A DNA stretch of 64,000 nt from Caballeronia sordidicola (GTDB taxonomy: Bacteria > Pseudomonadota > Gammaproteobacteria > Burkholderiales > Burkholderiaceae), in NCBI RefSeq assembly GCF_001544455.2, contig NZ_FCOC02000003.1, positions 1 to 64,000 on the forward strand, read 5' to 3'. Shown piece after piece: positions 1-10,890 of this stretch; the first letter of the stretch is position 1, and every line of letters starts with the position of its first letter. The translations under genes and the position numbers were made by a program. The notes under the pieces are model-generated. The model worked only from the letters and a program-made list of their open reading frames with translations, was not told the origin of the DNA and made no database searches.

Positions 1-81
1 GCGATCATTGCGGCATCGCTGGATCAGGCAACGCTCGAAGCAATGCCGGTCAATGAATATGTTGATTTGTACGTGATTTAG
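1..81 (+). CDS. C-terminal end of an unidentified protein (5' truncated by window)
   Basis: An open frame runs from the first base to a TAG stop at 79-81 and gives 26 residues ending NEYVDLYVI. There is no start in the window, so it would be the tail of a gene beginning upstream, in the same direction as acnA and 73 bp before it. I do not recognise the family from this tail. The fragment is short enough that it could be chance. Confidence 0.4.
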   Translation, partial: AIIAASLDQATLEAMPVNEYVDLYVI

Positions 82-154
82 TCAGCATCCGTGACACGTT
101 CTTTAGATTGACAGTATTGAAGGTGTTTCCTCGTTTAAACCCAGGAAAAAAAAC

Positions 155-2872
<2,718 letters not shown>

Positions 2873-2891
2873 GTTGTAGTTTTGCAGGTGA

Positions 2892-2950
2892 CCGCGCCCT
2901 TGAGATCAGGGCGCGGGAACATTGAACCCGGCCTTGGCCGGGTTTTTTTT
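2892..2950 (+). terminator. Tandem hairpins with T-run: acnA terminator
   Basis: Two hairpins follow the acnA stop. The first has a perfect 9-bp stem (2892-2900 with 2908-2916, loop TGAGATC). The second pairs 2925-2932 with 2937-2944 and runs directly into a T tract ending at 2950, a textbook rho-independent terminator. Confidence 0.9.
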
Positions 2951-2966
2951 CGATCCTGCTACGGCG

Positions 2967-3017
2967 TTGATGTGATATCAATGCTTGCATTTTTCTCCTT
3001 TCATGCTATCGTTGATA
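2967..3017 (+). promoter_or_regulatory. Candidate operators of the toxin-antitoxin operon
   Basis: Two dyads lie just upstream of the antitoxin: TTGAT-GTGAT-ATCAA at 2967-2981 and TATC-GTT-GATA at 3007-3017. They share the GATA/TATC core. Ribbon-helix-helix antitoxins of the FitA/VapB type usually repress their own promoter at such paired repeats. The assignment to this regulator is inference. Confidence 0.5.
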
Positions 3018-3036
3018 ACACATTGGGAGAGCTACG

Positions 3037-3273
3037 ATGGCAAATCTATTGGTTCGCGGGATTGATGAAGCGCTGGTGCAAAGCCTGCGCGAACGCGCCG
3101 CCGCGCACGGTCGCAGCGCCGAAGCCGAGCATCGGGAAATTCTTGCGCAGGCGTTGAGCCGGCCGAAGAAACGCAGTCTGGCGCAAGTACTGGCGAGCAT
3201 GCCGAATGTTGGAGAAGACTCGGATTTCGAGCGGATTCAAGATACGGGCGGAGCGCCACGTGTATTTGATTGA
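3037..3273 (+). CDS. FitA-like ribbon-helix-helix antitoxin (VapB family)
   Basis: A 78-residue antitoxin. The N-terminus (residues 1-42, MANLLVRGIDEAL...HGRSAEAEHREIL) has the pattern of the FitA/StbC ribbon-helix-helix DNA-binding fold. The polar C-terminal tail is where these proteins neutralise the PIN toxin. The start has a GGGAG ribosome site. It overlaps the toxin start by 14 bp, a normal translational coupling for this module. Two palindromic operator candidates precede it, so autorepression is likely. The pair should maintain the locus or act in stress; it has no visible link to acnA. Confidence 0.85.
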   Translation: MANLLVRGIDEALVQSLRERAAAHGRSAEAEHREILAQALSRPKKRSLAQVLASMPNVGEDSDFERIQDTGGAPRVFD

Positions 3274-3676
3274 TACCAACGTCATAAGCGAAGCCCGAAA
3301 AGGCGCAAACGCAAATAAAGGCGTGCGCAAATTCTTTAAACGGACTGATAAAGACAAGAGCCCTTTGCACCTGTCAGCCATTACGATGGGCGAACTCCGG
3401 CGCGGGACCGAGATGGTGGGGCACCGTGGCGACGCTCCACAGGCTGCACTGCTCGAAGCCTGGATTGGAATCCTGCTGAAAGATTATGCGATGGACGTGA
3501 TCTCCATCGACGACGACATAGCGCAACTATGGGGCCGCTTGCGCGTGCCGAACCCCGAGAACGAAATAGACAAGCTGATTGCCGCAACAGCTTTGATGCA
3601 TGACCTCACGGTCGTCACGCGGAATGTCAGAGACTTCGAGAGAACGGGCGTCAAGCTGCTGAACCCGTTCGAATAA
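3260..3676 (+). CDS. PIN-domain ribonuclease toxin (VapC/FitB family)
   Basis: Predicted Mg2+-dependent RNase toxin. I place the start at GTG 3260, giving 138 residues that open V/MYLIDTNVISE as in FitB. The ATG at 3206 would add 18 residues lying inside the antitoxin gene and before the canonical PIN start. The acidic active-site set is present: D5, E45 (ITMGEL), D104 (NEIDKLIA) and D125. Length and motifs agree with intact FitB/VapC proteins. It is translated with the upstream antitoxin, overlapping it by 14 bp. Confidence 0.88.
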   Translation: MYLIDTNVISEARKGANANKGVRKFFKRTDKDKSPLHLSAITMGELRRGTEMVGHRGDAPQAALLEAWIGILLKDYAMDVISIDDDIAQLWGRLRVPNPENEIDKLIAATALMHDLTVVTRNVRDFERTGVKLLNPFE

Positions 3677-3680
3677 TCGA

Positions 3681-3710
3681 TGAAATGGCGCGGCCGCGCC
3701 GCGCCATTCA
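3681..3710. terminator. GC-rich bidirectional hairpin between convergent genes
   Basis: ATGGCGCGG at 3685-3693 pairs perfectly with CCGCGCCAT at 3699-3707, loop CCGCG, and the stem can extend outward with a one-base bulge. It sits between the convergent toxin and aldehyde dehydrogenase genes. There is no long T tract, so termination strength is uncertain. Confidence 0.55.
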
Positions 3711-3718
3711 GTTTCGCC

Positions 3719-5158
3719 TTACCGCGCCTCGCTCACGAACTTCGTGACCAGATAAGCTTCCATTGCTTCGCTGCCGCCTTCCGAACCGTAGCCCGATTCC
3801 TTCACGCCGCCAAACGGCGTTTCCGGAATTCCGAGCCCGTGGTGATTGATCGACACCATGCCGCTTTCGATATCCTCGCCCACCGCCGCCGATGTCGCGC
3901 TCGAACGCGTATAAGCGTAAGCCGCGAGCCCGAACGGCAGACGATTGGCTTCCGCAATGGCTTCGTCGTAGGACTTGAATGTCGAGATCGGCGCGATCGG
4001 GCCGAACGGCTCTTCCGTCATGATGCGCGCCGTAAGCGGCACATTGGCGAGAACTGTCGGTGCAAAGAAGAACCCTTCGCGTCCAATGCGCTCACCGCCC
4101 GTCAGCACCTTGGCGCCGTGCTCCACGGCATCGGCGACCAGACGTTCCATGGCTTGCAGACGGCGGCCGTTGGCCAGCGCGCCCATCTGCACGCCCTCTT
4201 CAAGCCCGTTGCCGACCTTTACCTTCTTAGTCGCAGCGACGAAATGCTCGGTGAACTCCTCATAAGCCGATTCCTCGACGATAAACCGCGTCGGCGAAAT
4301 GCAGACCTGGCCGGCATTGCGGAACTTGGCGCCGGCCAGCAGCTTGGCGGCGCGCGGGATGTCGGCATCGGCGAATACGAGTGCCGGCGCGTGGCCGCCA
4401 AGTTCCATCGTGGCGCGCTTCATGTGCTCGCCGGCCATCGCGGCCAGCAGCTTGCCTACCGGAGTTGAACCCGTGAACGAGATCTTGCGGATCAGCGGAT
4501 GCGCGATCAGGTACTTCGAGACATCGGCGGGAACGCCGAACACGAGATTCAGCACGCCGGCGGGCAAGCCTGCATCGATATAAGCCTGAACTAGCGCCGC
4601 GCAGCTCGCCGGCGTTTCTTCCGGTCCCTTCAGCACGACTGAACACCCTGCGGCGAGCGCGGCCGAGACCTTGCGCACCGCCTGATTGATCGGGAAATTC
4701 CACGGCGTGAACGCGGCAACCGGGCCAACCGGTTCGCGCGTCACGATCTGGCGGACGTTCTCGGCGCGCGCCGGAATCACACGGCCGTAAGTGCGGCGCG
4801 CTTCCTCGGCGAACCAGTCGATGGTATCCGCCGCACCCAGCACCTCGATGCGCGCTTCGACCAGCGGCTTGCCCTGCTCCATCGTCATGATGGTGGCGAC
4901 TTCTTCCGCGCGATCGCGCAGATTTTGCGCGGCGCGACGCATCAGCTTGCTGCGCTCGAACGCCGAGACCTTGCGCCACGCCTTGAAGCCGCGGCCAGCG
5001 GCTTCGGCGGCTTCCGCGAGTTGCTGTTCGCCGGCCAGCGCGAGGCGGCCGATTTCCCCTTCCGTAGCCGGATTGACGACGGCCGTGTCGCGTGCGCCGG
5101 CGCGCCAGGCGCCGTCTATATACAACTGCGTGCTTGGATATTGAGTGGTTTGGCTCAT
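3719..5158 (-). CDS. NAD(P)-dependent succinate-semialdehyde dehydrogenase-like aldehyde dehydrogenase
   Basis: Aldehyde dehydrogenase superfamily, closest in pattern to GabD-type succinate-semialdehyde dehydrogenases. Visible catalytic residues are N154 (TPWNFP), E252 (TMELGGHAP) and the nucleophile C286 ([11 protein letters not shown]). The C-terminal [13 protein letters not shown] is also typical. The start at 5158 follows AGGAG and gives 479 residues, the family norm; longer upstream frames lack the family pattern. It is monocistronic, convergent with the toxin and divergent from the FUSC gene. No GABA aminotransferase is nearby, so the substrate is not proven and other semialdehydes are possible. 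Confidence 0.85.
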   Translation of the reverse strand: MSQTTQYPSTQLYIDGAWRAGARDTAVVNPATEGEIGRLALAGEQQLAEAAEAAGRGFKAWRKVSAFERSKLMRRAAQNLRDRAEEVATIMTMEQGKPLVEARIEVLGAADTIDWFAEEARRTYGRVIPARAENVRQIVTREPVGPVAAFTPWNFPINQAVRKVSAALAAGCSVVLKGPEETPASCAALVQAYIDAGLPAGVLNLVFGVPADVSKYLIAHPLIRKISFTGSTPVGKLLAAMAGEHMKRATMELGGHAPALVFADADIPRAAKLLAGAKFRNAGQVCISPTRFIVEESAYEEFTEHFVAATKKVKVGNGLEEGVQMGALANGRRLQAMERLVADAVEHGAKVLTGGERIGREGFFFAPTVLANVPLTARIMTEEPFGPIAPISTFKSYDEAIAEANRLPFGLAAYAYTRSSATSAAVGEDIESGMVSINHHGLGIPETPFGGVKESGYGSEGGSEAMEAYLVTKFVSEAR

Positions 5159-5360
5159 GCGTGGCTCCTGGATTGAGTGTGATCGATGAAACCGGTGAGA
5201 ATGCGCGCAAACTTTGAAAAACCGCGCGAATGCTGAACTTCTAATGGTAACGCGGCCAGCCCGATGCTGCAGGCGGGCGGATTGATCGGCGTTTGAATGC
5301 CTACACGGGAAAGTGCGCGCGCTCAGCCATAATTCAAGCACCCAATCCGGTTTCTCCCCA

Positions 5361-6431
5361 ATGCCACTAGCCGCCTTTCACGCTCTTCGACGTTTCACTT
5401 TCCAACCCGGCGGCGCCGAGGTGCGGCGCTTCGCGCGAACGCTGATCGGCTGTTTGCTGAGTTACGGCGCGGCCCGGCTCGCGACGCTGCCCGAGCTTTA
5501 CTGGGCGGTCATTACCACGCTGATTGTCGTCACCCAGCCGAGTCTTAACCAGGCGCTGATCACGGGACGCGATCAGATTATCGGTGCGGTGATCGGCGCG
5601 ACGCTCGGCGTGCTTGGTTTGCTCGCCGTCGTTCGTGGAGCAGCGCCACTCGCGGTGTTTGCTATTGGACTCGTGCCGCTCGCGGCGCTTGCGGCATGGC
5701 GTCCGACTTTGCGGCTTGCGTGCGTCACGCTCGTGATCGTGGTACTGATTCCGGCGACGGGAACCGGGTCGCCGTTTGAGAGGCCTATCGATCGCGTGCT
5801 GGAGATTTTGATTGGCGCGGGCGCGGCGCTGGTTGTCGCGTTCCTGATGCCGAACCGGGCGATCAACGCCGCGCACGATCGCGCGGGAGAAATCGTGCGG
5901 GCGCTGGGCGAACTGATCGCGCTTTATTTGCGCAAACCCGGCGATGCGCGGACGGCGGAAGGGTTGCATCGAAGATCGGCGGCGGCTGAGCAGGCGCTTG
6001 ACGATGCGATTACCGAAGCTGGGCGGGAGCACATACTCGTGCCGGTCAAGAGGTCGCGCGAGAACGTGATCGACAAGGTGGTGCCAATGCTCACGCGGTT
6101 GCATCGCGATGCGCTGTTTTTAGGGCAGGCGTTTGCGGGGGATACGGGATTGGCGGGACGATTGACGGTAATCACGCGGGAAGCGTTGGGAGAGACGGCC
6201 GATGCGATTGATGCGTTGGCGAAGGCCTTGGCAGCTACGCTCGACGCCGATAAACGGTGGCAGGATGAAAATGTGAAAGCGGCAAGAGCGGCGTTTGAGA
6301 GGCTAAGGCAGGTGGCGGATCAAGCGAATGCGTCGATGGAGAAAAATACCGTGCTGTCGTTTGTACTGAATTTGCTGGTGACGGATTTCGGGGATTTGGT
6401 GACCACGGTGGAGGGAAAGGGCGACCATTGA
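5361..6431 (+). CDS. FUSC-family inner-membrane protein (putative aromatic/organic acid efflux)
   Basis: A protein of 356 residues with an N-terminal half made of about six hydrophobic segments (for example [18 protein letters not shown] and GALIVVAFLMP-type stretches). The cytoplasmic C-terminal half is helical and charged. This is the arrangement of FUSC/YccS-like proteins related to the AaeB efflux pump. There is no membrane-fusion partner here, so transport function is inferred from the family. The ATG at 5361 is chosen; an in-frame GTG at 5313 would add 16 residues without membrane character. Neither start has a strong ribosome site. A bidirectional terminator follows. Confidence 0.72.
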   Translation: MPLAAFHALRRFTFQPGGAEVRRFARTLIGCLLSYGAARLATLPELYWAVITTLIVVTQPSLNQALITGRDQIIGAVIGATLGVLGLLAVVRGAAPLAVFAIGLVPLAALAAWRPTLRLACVTLVIVVLIPATGTGSPFERPIDRVLEILIGAGAALVVAFLMPNRAINAAHDRAGEIVRALGELIALYLRKPGDARTAEGLHRRSAAAEQALDDAITEAGREHILVPVKRSRENVIDKVVPMLTRLHRDALFLGQAFAGDTGLAGRLTVITREALGETADAIDALAKALAATLDADKRWQDENVKAARAAFERLRQVADQANASMEKNTVLSFVLNLLVTDFGDLVTTVEGKGDH

Positions 6432-6474
6432 CGGAAGACCATCATCAACCATTTTCGAACGGGGGTTTTGAAAA

Positions 6475-6505
6475 TAAAAAAGCCGACCCCCGGTCGGCTT
6501 TGTGT
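6475..6505. terminator. Bidirectional rho-independent terminator
   Basis: AAAGCCGACC (6479-6488) pairs with GGTCGGCTTT (6492-6501) around a CCC loop, with A-rich sequence before and T-rich sequence after. It lies between the convergent FUSC gene and the DUF5666-like gene and can serve both. Confidence 0.88.
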
Positions 6506-6528
6506 TTCACACGCCTACGCCAAAAATC

Positions 6529-7152
6529 TCACATCGGCGGCGCAACGCCATCCTTCTCGACCACGACGCGCGAAGCGGCATATTCCGTGCCCTTAACGGG
6601 ACTAGCCACAATAAACACCTTCTTCCCGGCAATCAGATCCGCGCGCGTAGCCGGCGCAAACGTAACCACAGGCACGCCTTCCGGCACCGTCACGGTATTC
6701 GAGCCGCCTTTATAAGAAAGCTTCAAATCCCGGCCGCTGGTCCCGGTCACAACCTGATCCACATTGGCGTTGGTCATCGTGCTATTCGGCGAAAGGTCCC
6801 ACGCGTAATGTCCCTCGCCGGTTCCGCGCGCCGCTTCCGGGAATACCAGCACTTCGGTCGCCGTCATCTTTCCATCGGTGCCCGTGGTAGCTGCCGTGCC
6901 AATAAACGATCCCGCCTTGATATCCCCGAGCTTGATGTTCTTCACGGCCGTCACGGGCGTGTCCTGCTTCATGTCGATGGTCACGGTATCGCCGCTGCGA
7001 CGATGCACGGTCAGCGTATCGCCGGAAATCGAAACGATATCGCCACGAATGCGCGCGGGCTTCGCAGCCGGTGCCTGAGCCAGCGCAACACCTGCAAATG
7101 CGAGCGCTGCAATCGATACACCCAGTTTCATGCGGATTGACGCAGATGACAT
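6529..7152 (-). CDS. Exported DUF5666-like beta-rich protein
   Basis: A 207-residue protein with an N-terminal signal peptide ending near ALAQA (about residue 26). The mature part is repetitive and beta-rich (IRGDIVSISGDTLTVHRRSGDTV), resembling DUF5666/OB-like periplasmic proteins. The start at 7152 has GGAG eight bases upstream; an alternative Met is at residue 8. It is the last gene of a b561 / molybdopterin oxidoreductase / DUF5666 set, 30 bp after the oxidoreductase stop. Its function is unknown; periplasmic association with the oxidoreductase is inferred only from context. Confidence 0.7.
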   Translation of the reverse strand: MSSASIRMKLGVSIAALAFAGVALAQAPAAKPARIRGDIVSISGDTLTVHRRSGDTVTIDMKQDTPVTAVKNIKLGDIKAGSFIGTAATTGTDGKMTATEVLVFPEAARGTGEGHYAWDLSPNSTMTNANVDQVVTGTSGRDLKLSYKGGSNTVTVPEGVPVVTFAPATRADLIAGKKVFIVASPVKGTEYAASRVVVEKDGVAPPM

Positions 7153-7182
7153 GGAGACTCCAATAGTGATTGATGAAAAAGC

Positions 7183-7965
7183 TTAAGCCCCGCCGAACCA
7201 GTTATAGCCCTGGTTCTCCCAGTAACCACCGGGATATTCGTTCGTCACGGTGATCGCGACAATGTGCTTCGGATTCTTGTAACCCAGCTTCGTGGGCATG
7301 CGCAGCTTCATCGGAAAGCCGTATTTCGGCGGCAGGACCTGACCGTCGTACGTCAGCGTCAGGAGCGTCTGCGCGTGCAGCGCAGTCGGCATGTCGATGC
7401 TGGTGGAATAGTTATCCGCGCAATGGAACGCCACGTATTTGGCAGTGGTGTCCGCACCCGAACGCTTGAGGAAATCGGCGAAACGCACGCCGCCCCACTT
7501 GCCAATCGCGCTCCAGCCTTCAATGCATATGTGCCGCGTAACCTGGCTTTCCTGCGGCAGCGCGCGCAATTCCTCAAGAGTCCAAACGTTCTTGCCTTTC
7601 ACCAGACCGCCAATGGGCAGCTTGTAGGTCGCGGCGTCGACCATGGGGACATCGTCTATGTCGTAGAACGCGTTGAACGGGAACGGCCGCGTGATCATCG
7701 ACTCGGGATAGGTGGGCGCAAGCTTGTTCGGGTCGAAGAGGAACGCCTGCGCGTCGTCGTTGAAACGCGACATGGTGCGCAGCACGGTGTTGACGGATTT
7801 ATCGTCGGAGATATTGCAGCCCGACAGCAGCATCAAGCCACCCAGCGACAAGATGCGCTTGCCGAACAGACGCCGCGCGGGCGCCTTCAACTCGTTGCGT
7901 GCGTCCTTGAGAATGTTGTCGACATCGAGATGTTTGGCTATCAGTTCGCTCTTTCGGTTCAACAT
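7183..7965 (-). CDS. Molybdopterin-dependent oxidoreductase, MsrP/SUOX fold, exported
   Basis: A 260-residue protein of the sulfite-oxidase/YedY fold. The molybdenum-ligand cysteine is probably C147 in RHICIEGWSAIGKWGG. The N-terminus has a twin-arginine signature (R31-R32, RRLFGK) before a hydrophobic stretch that ends in a lipobox-like LSGC (C50), so it may be exported folded by Tat and lipid-anchored. It lies 3 bp downstream of a cytochrome b561 gene, its likely membrane electron donor, as MsrQ is for MsrP. MsrP repairs oxidised methionines in the periplasm. This protein is only a relative, so methionine sulfoxide as substrate is an inference. Confidence 0.82.
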   Translation of the reverse strand: MLNRKSELIAKHLDVDNILKDARNELKAPARRLFGKRILSLGGLMLLSGCNISDDKSVNTVLRTMSRFNDDAQAFLFDPNKLAPTYPESMITRPFPFNAFYDIDDVPMVDAATYKLPIGGLVKGKNVWTLEELRALPQESQVTRHICIEGWSAIGKWGGVRFADFLKRSGADTTAKYVAFHCADNYSTSIDMPTALHAQTLLTLTYDGQVLPPKYGFPMKLRMPTKLGYKNPKHIVAITVTNEYPGGYWENQGYNWFGGA

Positions 7966-7968
7966 GGT

Positions 7969-8574
7969 TCAGCGGCCCCGGATCATCAGCAACAACGAGC
8001 GTGGAACGAGCGCGACCATCACCACGTGTAGCACGAAGAACGCAACAAGGAAACTCATCGCGAAGAAATGGACAACGCGCGCATTGTCGTAACCGCCCAT
8101 CAAGTCACGCAACAATGGAAACTGCACCGACTTCCAGATCGCAAGTCCCGACAGGATCACGACCACAATGTCCAGGATGACCGCAAGATAAGCCGCCTTC
8201 TGCACAGCGTTGTAGTGCGACAGATCGTCGTGCTTGAGCTTGCCGGTGATCGCCGCGCGCAGATCGCCAATCAGACTTTTCACGCTGAGCGGAAACAGCT
8301 TGCGGCGAAATCGTCCCGACACAATGTTCATGGCGACGTAGATCAGGAAGTTGGCAACCAGCACCCACATGGCCGCGAAATGCCAGAGCAGCGCGCCGCC
8401 GAGCCACCCGCCCAACGTGATGCTTGCCGGGAAAACAAGCGCGGGAAAAATAGGAGAAGCGTTATAGACCTGCCAGCCGCTCGTGACCATGACTACGACC
8501 GCAAGCGCGTTGATCCAGTGTGTGATGCGAACCCAGCCGGGTTGCACGGCGCGCGGGGGCGCGACCGGTGTCAT
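7969..8574 (-). CDS. Cytochrome b561-family membrane haem protein
   Basis: A 201-residue protein with four to five membrane segments and conserved histidines (RITHWINALA, LLWHFAAMWV, VVHFFAMSFLVAFFVLHVV) that should ligate two b haems. It would pass quinol electrons to the periplasmic molybdoenzyme encoded 3 bp downstream. I use the ATG at 8574, where the family pattern (PGWVRITHW) soon begins. A TTG at 8598 preceded by GAGG is an equally good alternative that adds 8 residues. A frame further upstream runs into the divergent regulator gene and is not credible. It heads the operon. Confidence 0.85.
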   Translation of the reverse strand: MTPVAPPRAVQPGWVRITHWINALAVVVMVTSGWQVYNASPIFPALVFPASITLGGWLGGALLWHFAAMWVLVANFLIYVAMNIVSGRFRRKLFPLSVKSLIGDLRAAITGKLKHDDLSHYNAVQKAAYLAVILDIVVVILSGLAIWKSVQFPLLRDLMGGYDNARVVHFFAMSFLVAFFVLHVVMVALVPRSLLLMIRGR

Positions 8575-8686
8575 GGAGTGAGTCGAAGGTTGAGCCAAAT
8601 TCGCCTCATCGAAATAGTTGTGCAACGCTATGAATGCTGCTTGATTGCATCTTAACGACCACACACTGATGAACGCATGACACGTT

Positions 8687-8704
8687 AATGACTTTTTTGT
8701 CATC
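8687..8704. promoter_or_regulatory. CusR/HprR-like box in the divergent promoter
   Basis: AATGAC-TTTTTT-GTCATC at 8687-8704 is a 5-bp inverted repeat (ATGAC/GTCAT) with a 6-base spacer. It closely resembles the CusR/HprR recognition box known from E. coli (AATGACAA-nn-TTGTCATT). It lies between the response-regulator gene and the b561 operon, where the neighbouring regulator could act on both. Binding is inferred. Confidence 0.6.
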
Positions 8705-8797
8705 TTTCCGGCGGGCGTAAGGCGGGTAGTTAGAATAAGGTTCTTTGTCACCCAAAATGCAACCCCAAGCGCAACCCCAAACGCAACGCACCGCGGC

Positions 8798-9478
8798 ATG
8801 ACCATTCTCGTTATAGAAGACGACCGCAAGACCGGCGACTACCTGAAGAAGGGGCTGACAGAGTCCGGGTATCAGGTCGACCTGGTTCGTAACGGCGCTG
8901 ATGGCCTGCATCAGGCGTTGGCGCATCCTTACGAGTTGATCGTGCTCGACGTGATGCTGCCCGGCCTCGACGGCTGGCAGATCATGCAGGCGCTGCGGGC
9001 CAAGCGTGATTTGCCCGTCATCTTCCTGACGGCGCGCGATCACGTCAGCGACCGCATCCACGGACTGGAACTCGGCGCAGACGATTATCTCGTGAAGCCG
9101 TTTTCTTTCACCGAACTCGTACTGCGCATTCGCACATTGCTGCGCCGCGGCGTGATACGCGAATCGGATGTGTTCCAGGTCGCGGATCTTCATGTGGATG
9201 TATTGCGCCGCAGGGTGACGCGTCAGGGCACGGACATCGCGCTGACGAACAAGGAATTCGCGCTGCTGCATCTTTTCTGCAAACGGCAAGGCGAAGCATT
9301 GTCGCGCACACTGATTGCGTCGGAAGTGTGGGACATGAATTTCGACAGCGATACCAACGTGGTCGATGTCGCCATCAAGCGCCTGCGCGCGAAGCTCGAT
9401 CAACCCTTCGATATCAAGCTCATCCACACGGTGCGCAGCATTGGCTACTCGTTCGGCGCGACCGGAGATGCGCATTGA
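8798..9478 (+). CDS. OmpR-family response regulator, HprR/CusR type
   Basis: A 226-residue response regulator. The receiver domain has acidic pocket E7-D8-D9, phospho-acceptor D51 and K100 (DDYLVKPF). The C-terminal winged-helix DNA-binding domain spans about 125-222. The sequence pattern ([37 protein letters not shown]) is that of heavy-metal or oxidative-stress regulators (CusR, HprR/YedW). HprRS in E. coli controls msrPQ, and here the adjacent divergent operon encodes an MsrPQ-like pair, so the same link is likely. The stop overlaps the kinase start by 3 bp. Confidence 0.88.
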   Translation: MTILVIEDDRKTGDYLKKGLTESGYQVDLVRNGADGLHQALAHPYELIVLDVMLPGLDGWQIMQALRAKRDLPVIFLTARDHVSDRIHGLELGADDYLVKPFSFTELVLRIRTLLRRGVIRESDVFQVADLHVDVLRRRVTRQGTDIALTNKEFALLHLFCKRQGEALSRTLIASEVWDMNFDSDTNVVDVAIKRLRAKLDQPFDIKLIHTVRSIGYSFGATGDAH

Positions 9479-10887
9479 AACCAGTGCGCTGGCGCTCGCG
9501 CTCGATTGTTGTCCGCATCACGATCCTGTTTGCGTTGATTGTGTGCGTGGTGGTCAGCATGGTCGGCGGATCGCTTTATCACGCAACCAGCCTCACCTTG
9601 TCCACGCGCGCGGACTATCAGTTGATCGCACGTGTGGAACATTTTCGTTCGTTGCTGCACGACCTCTATACGATCCAGGAAATCGAGGCGCGGCCCAAGC
9701 TCTTCGAAACCATGCTCGGCGACCGGCAGGACGTCATCATCTTTCGACGTCCGGGCGTGCCGCCATTCATCAATGTGAACCCCGAGAACATGCCGTTGCC
9801 GCCGCTGGTTCCGGTGCCCGTGCAACGCGCGGTGAACCTGGATGCGCTCTATGAAGGCACGCGCTCGGACGGCGTGCGCATGCGCTGGGTCGCGGCGCAG
9901 GCGCAAGTGGGCGATAGCGGCGAAGTGGTCGAGATCATCGCAGCGCACGTGATGACGCAGGAAGCGCGGGTTTTGTCGACGTATCTCGTGCGCGTGTGGA
10001 TCAATGTGGCGATCGCGGTTCTGGTCACGGCGTTGCTGGCGTGGTGGGTATCGAGCCGGGGTCTCACGCCCTTGCGCAAGATGGCCGACAAAGCCGCCGA
10101 AATCACGCCCAACACGCTTTCGGCACGGCTCGACGTCGAGAATACGCCGGCCGAATTGCACAGCCTGGCTATATCGTTCAACGCGATGCTTGACCGCCTG
10201 TCCACCGGCTACGAACGGCTGCTGCAATTCTCGGCCGATCTCGCGCATGAAGTGCGCACGCCTATCGGCGTATTGATCGGGCAAACGCAGGTCACGCTCG
10301 CCCACACGCGCAGCGAGAGCGAATACAAGAGCGTGCTGGAATCGAATCTGGAGGAACTGGAGCGGTTGGGACGCATCGCGCAGAACATCCTGTTTCTCGC
10401 GCAAGCGGATCACGAACGCCAGGAAATGGAGCGCACGACGTTGAATACGCGCGAGCAGCTCGAAACCATTGCGACCTACTTCGAAGGTCTCGCCGACGAA
10501 CGCAATCTCAGCTTCGACGTCCAGGCCGAAGGCGAGATGTTCGTGAACGAGATCATGTCGCGGCGCGCGATCAGCAACGTGGTGGTGAACGCGGTTCGAT
10601 ACGCGGAGCCGGGCACGACAATCCGGCTGACCGGCAGCGAAGACGCGCACGGTGCGCGGATCGTGATAGGCAATCAGGGAAAGCGCGTTTCGCCGGAAGA
10701 ACTCGCGCGGCTCTTCGACCGGTTTTATCGCGCCGATGCAGCACGAAGCGAGTTCACCGAATCAAGCGGCCTTGGACTCGCAATCGTGCAGGCGATCATG
10801 CGGCTGCACGGCGGCTCGGCGTCGGCGAGTTGCTCGGACGACGGGTGGATCGAGTTCACGCTGCAGTTCGGGCCCAGGCCGCGCTGA
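9475..10887 (+). CDS. Sensor histidine kinase partner (HprS/CusS type)
   Basis: A 470-residue membrane kinase. Transmembrane helices lie near residues 11-30 and 173-192 with a periplasmic sensor domain of about 140 residues between them. HAMP follows at about 190-245. The dimerisation helix carries phospho-acceptor H258 ([10 protein letters not shown]), the N box has N372 (VVNAVRYA), and the G box is SSGLGLAI. The start is TTG at 9475, overlapping the regulator stop (TTGA), with GGAG eight bases before it; GTG at 9484 is the alternative. It probably senses a periplasmic oxidant or metal, judging from the neighbours. It ends 3 bp from a convergent gene. Confidence 0.87.
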   Translation: MKPVRWRSRSIVVRITILFALIVCVVVSMVGGSLYHATSLTLSTRADYQLIARVEHFRSLLHDLYTIQEIEARPKLFETMLGDRQDVIIFRRPGVPPFINVNPENMPLPPLVPVPVQRAVNLDALYEGTRSDGVRMRWVAAQAQVGDSGEVVEIIAAHVMTQEARVLSTYLVRVWINVAIAVLVTALLAWWVSSRGLTPLRKMADKAAEITPNTLSARLDVENTPAELHSLAISFNAMLDRLSTGYERLLQFSADLAHEVRTPIGVLIGQTQVTLAHTRSESEYKSVLESNLEELERLGRIAQNILFLAQADHERQEMERTTLNTREQLETIATYFEGLADERNLSFDVQAEGEMFVNEIMSRRAISNVVVNAVRYAEPGTTIRLTGSEDAHGARIVIGNQGKRVSPEELARLFDRFYRADAARSEFTESSGLGLAIVQAIMRLHGGSASASCSDDGWIEFTLQFGPRPR

Positions 10888-10890
10888 CTG

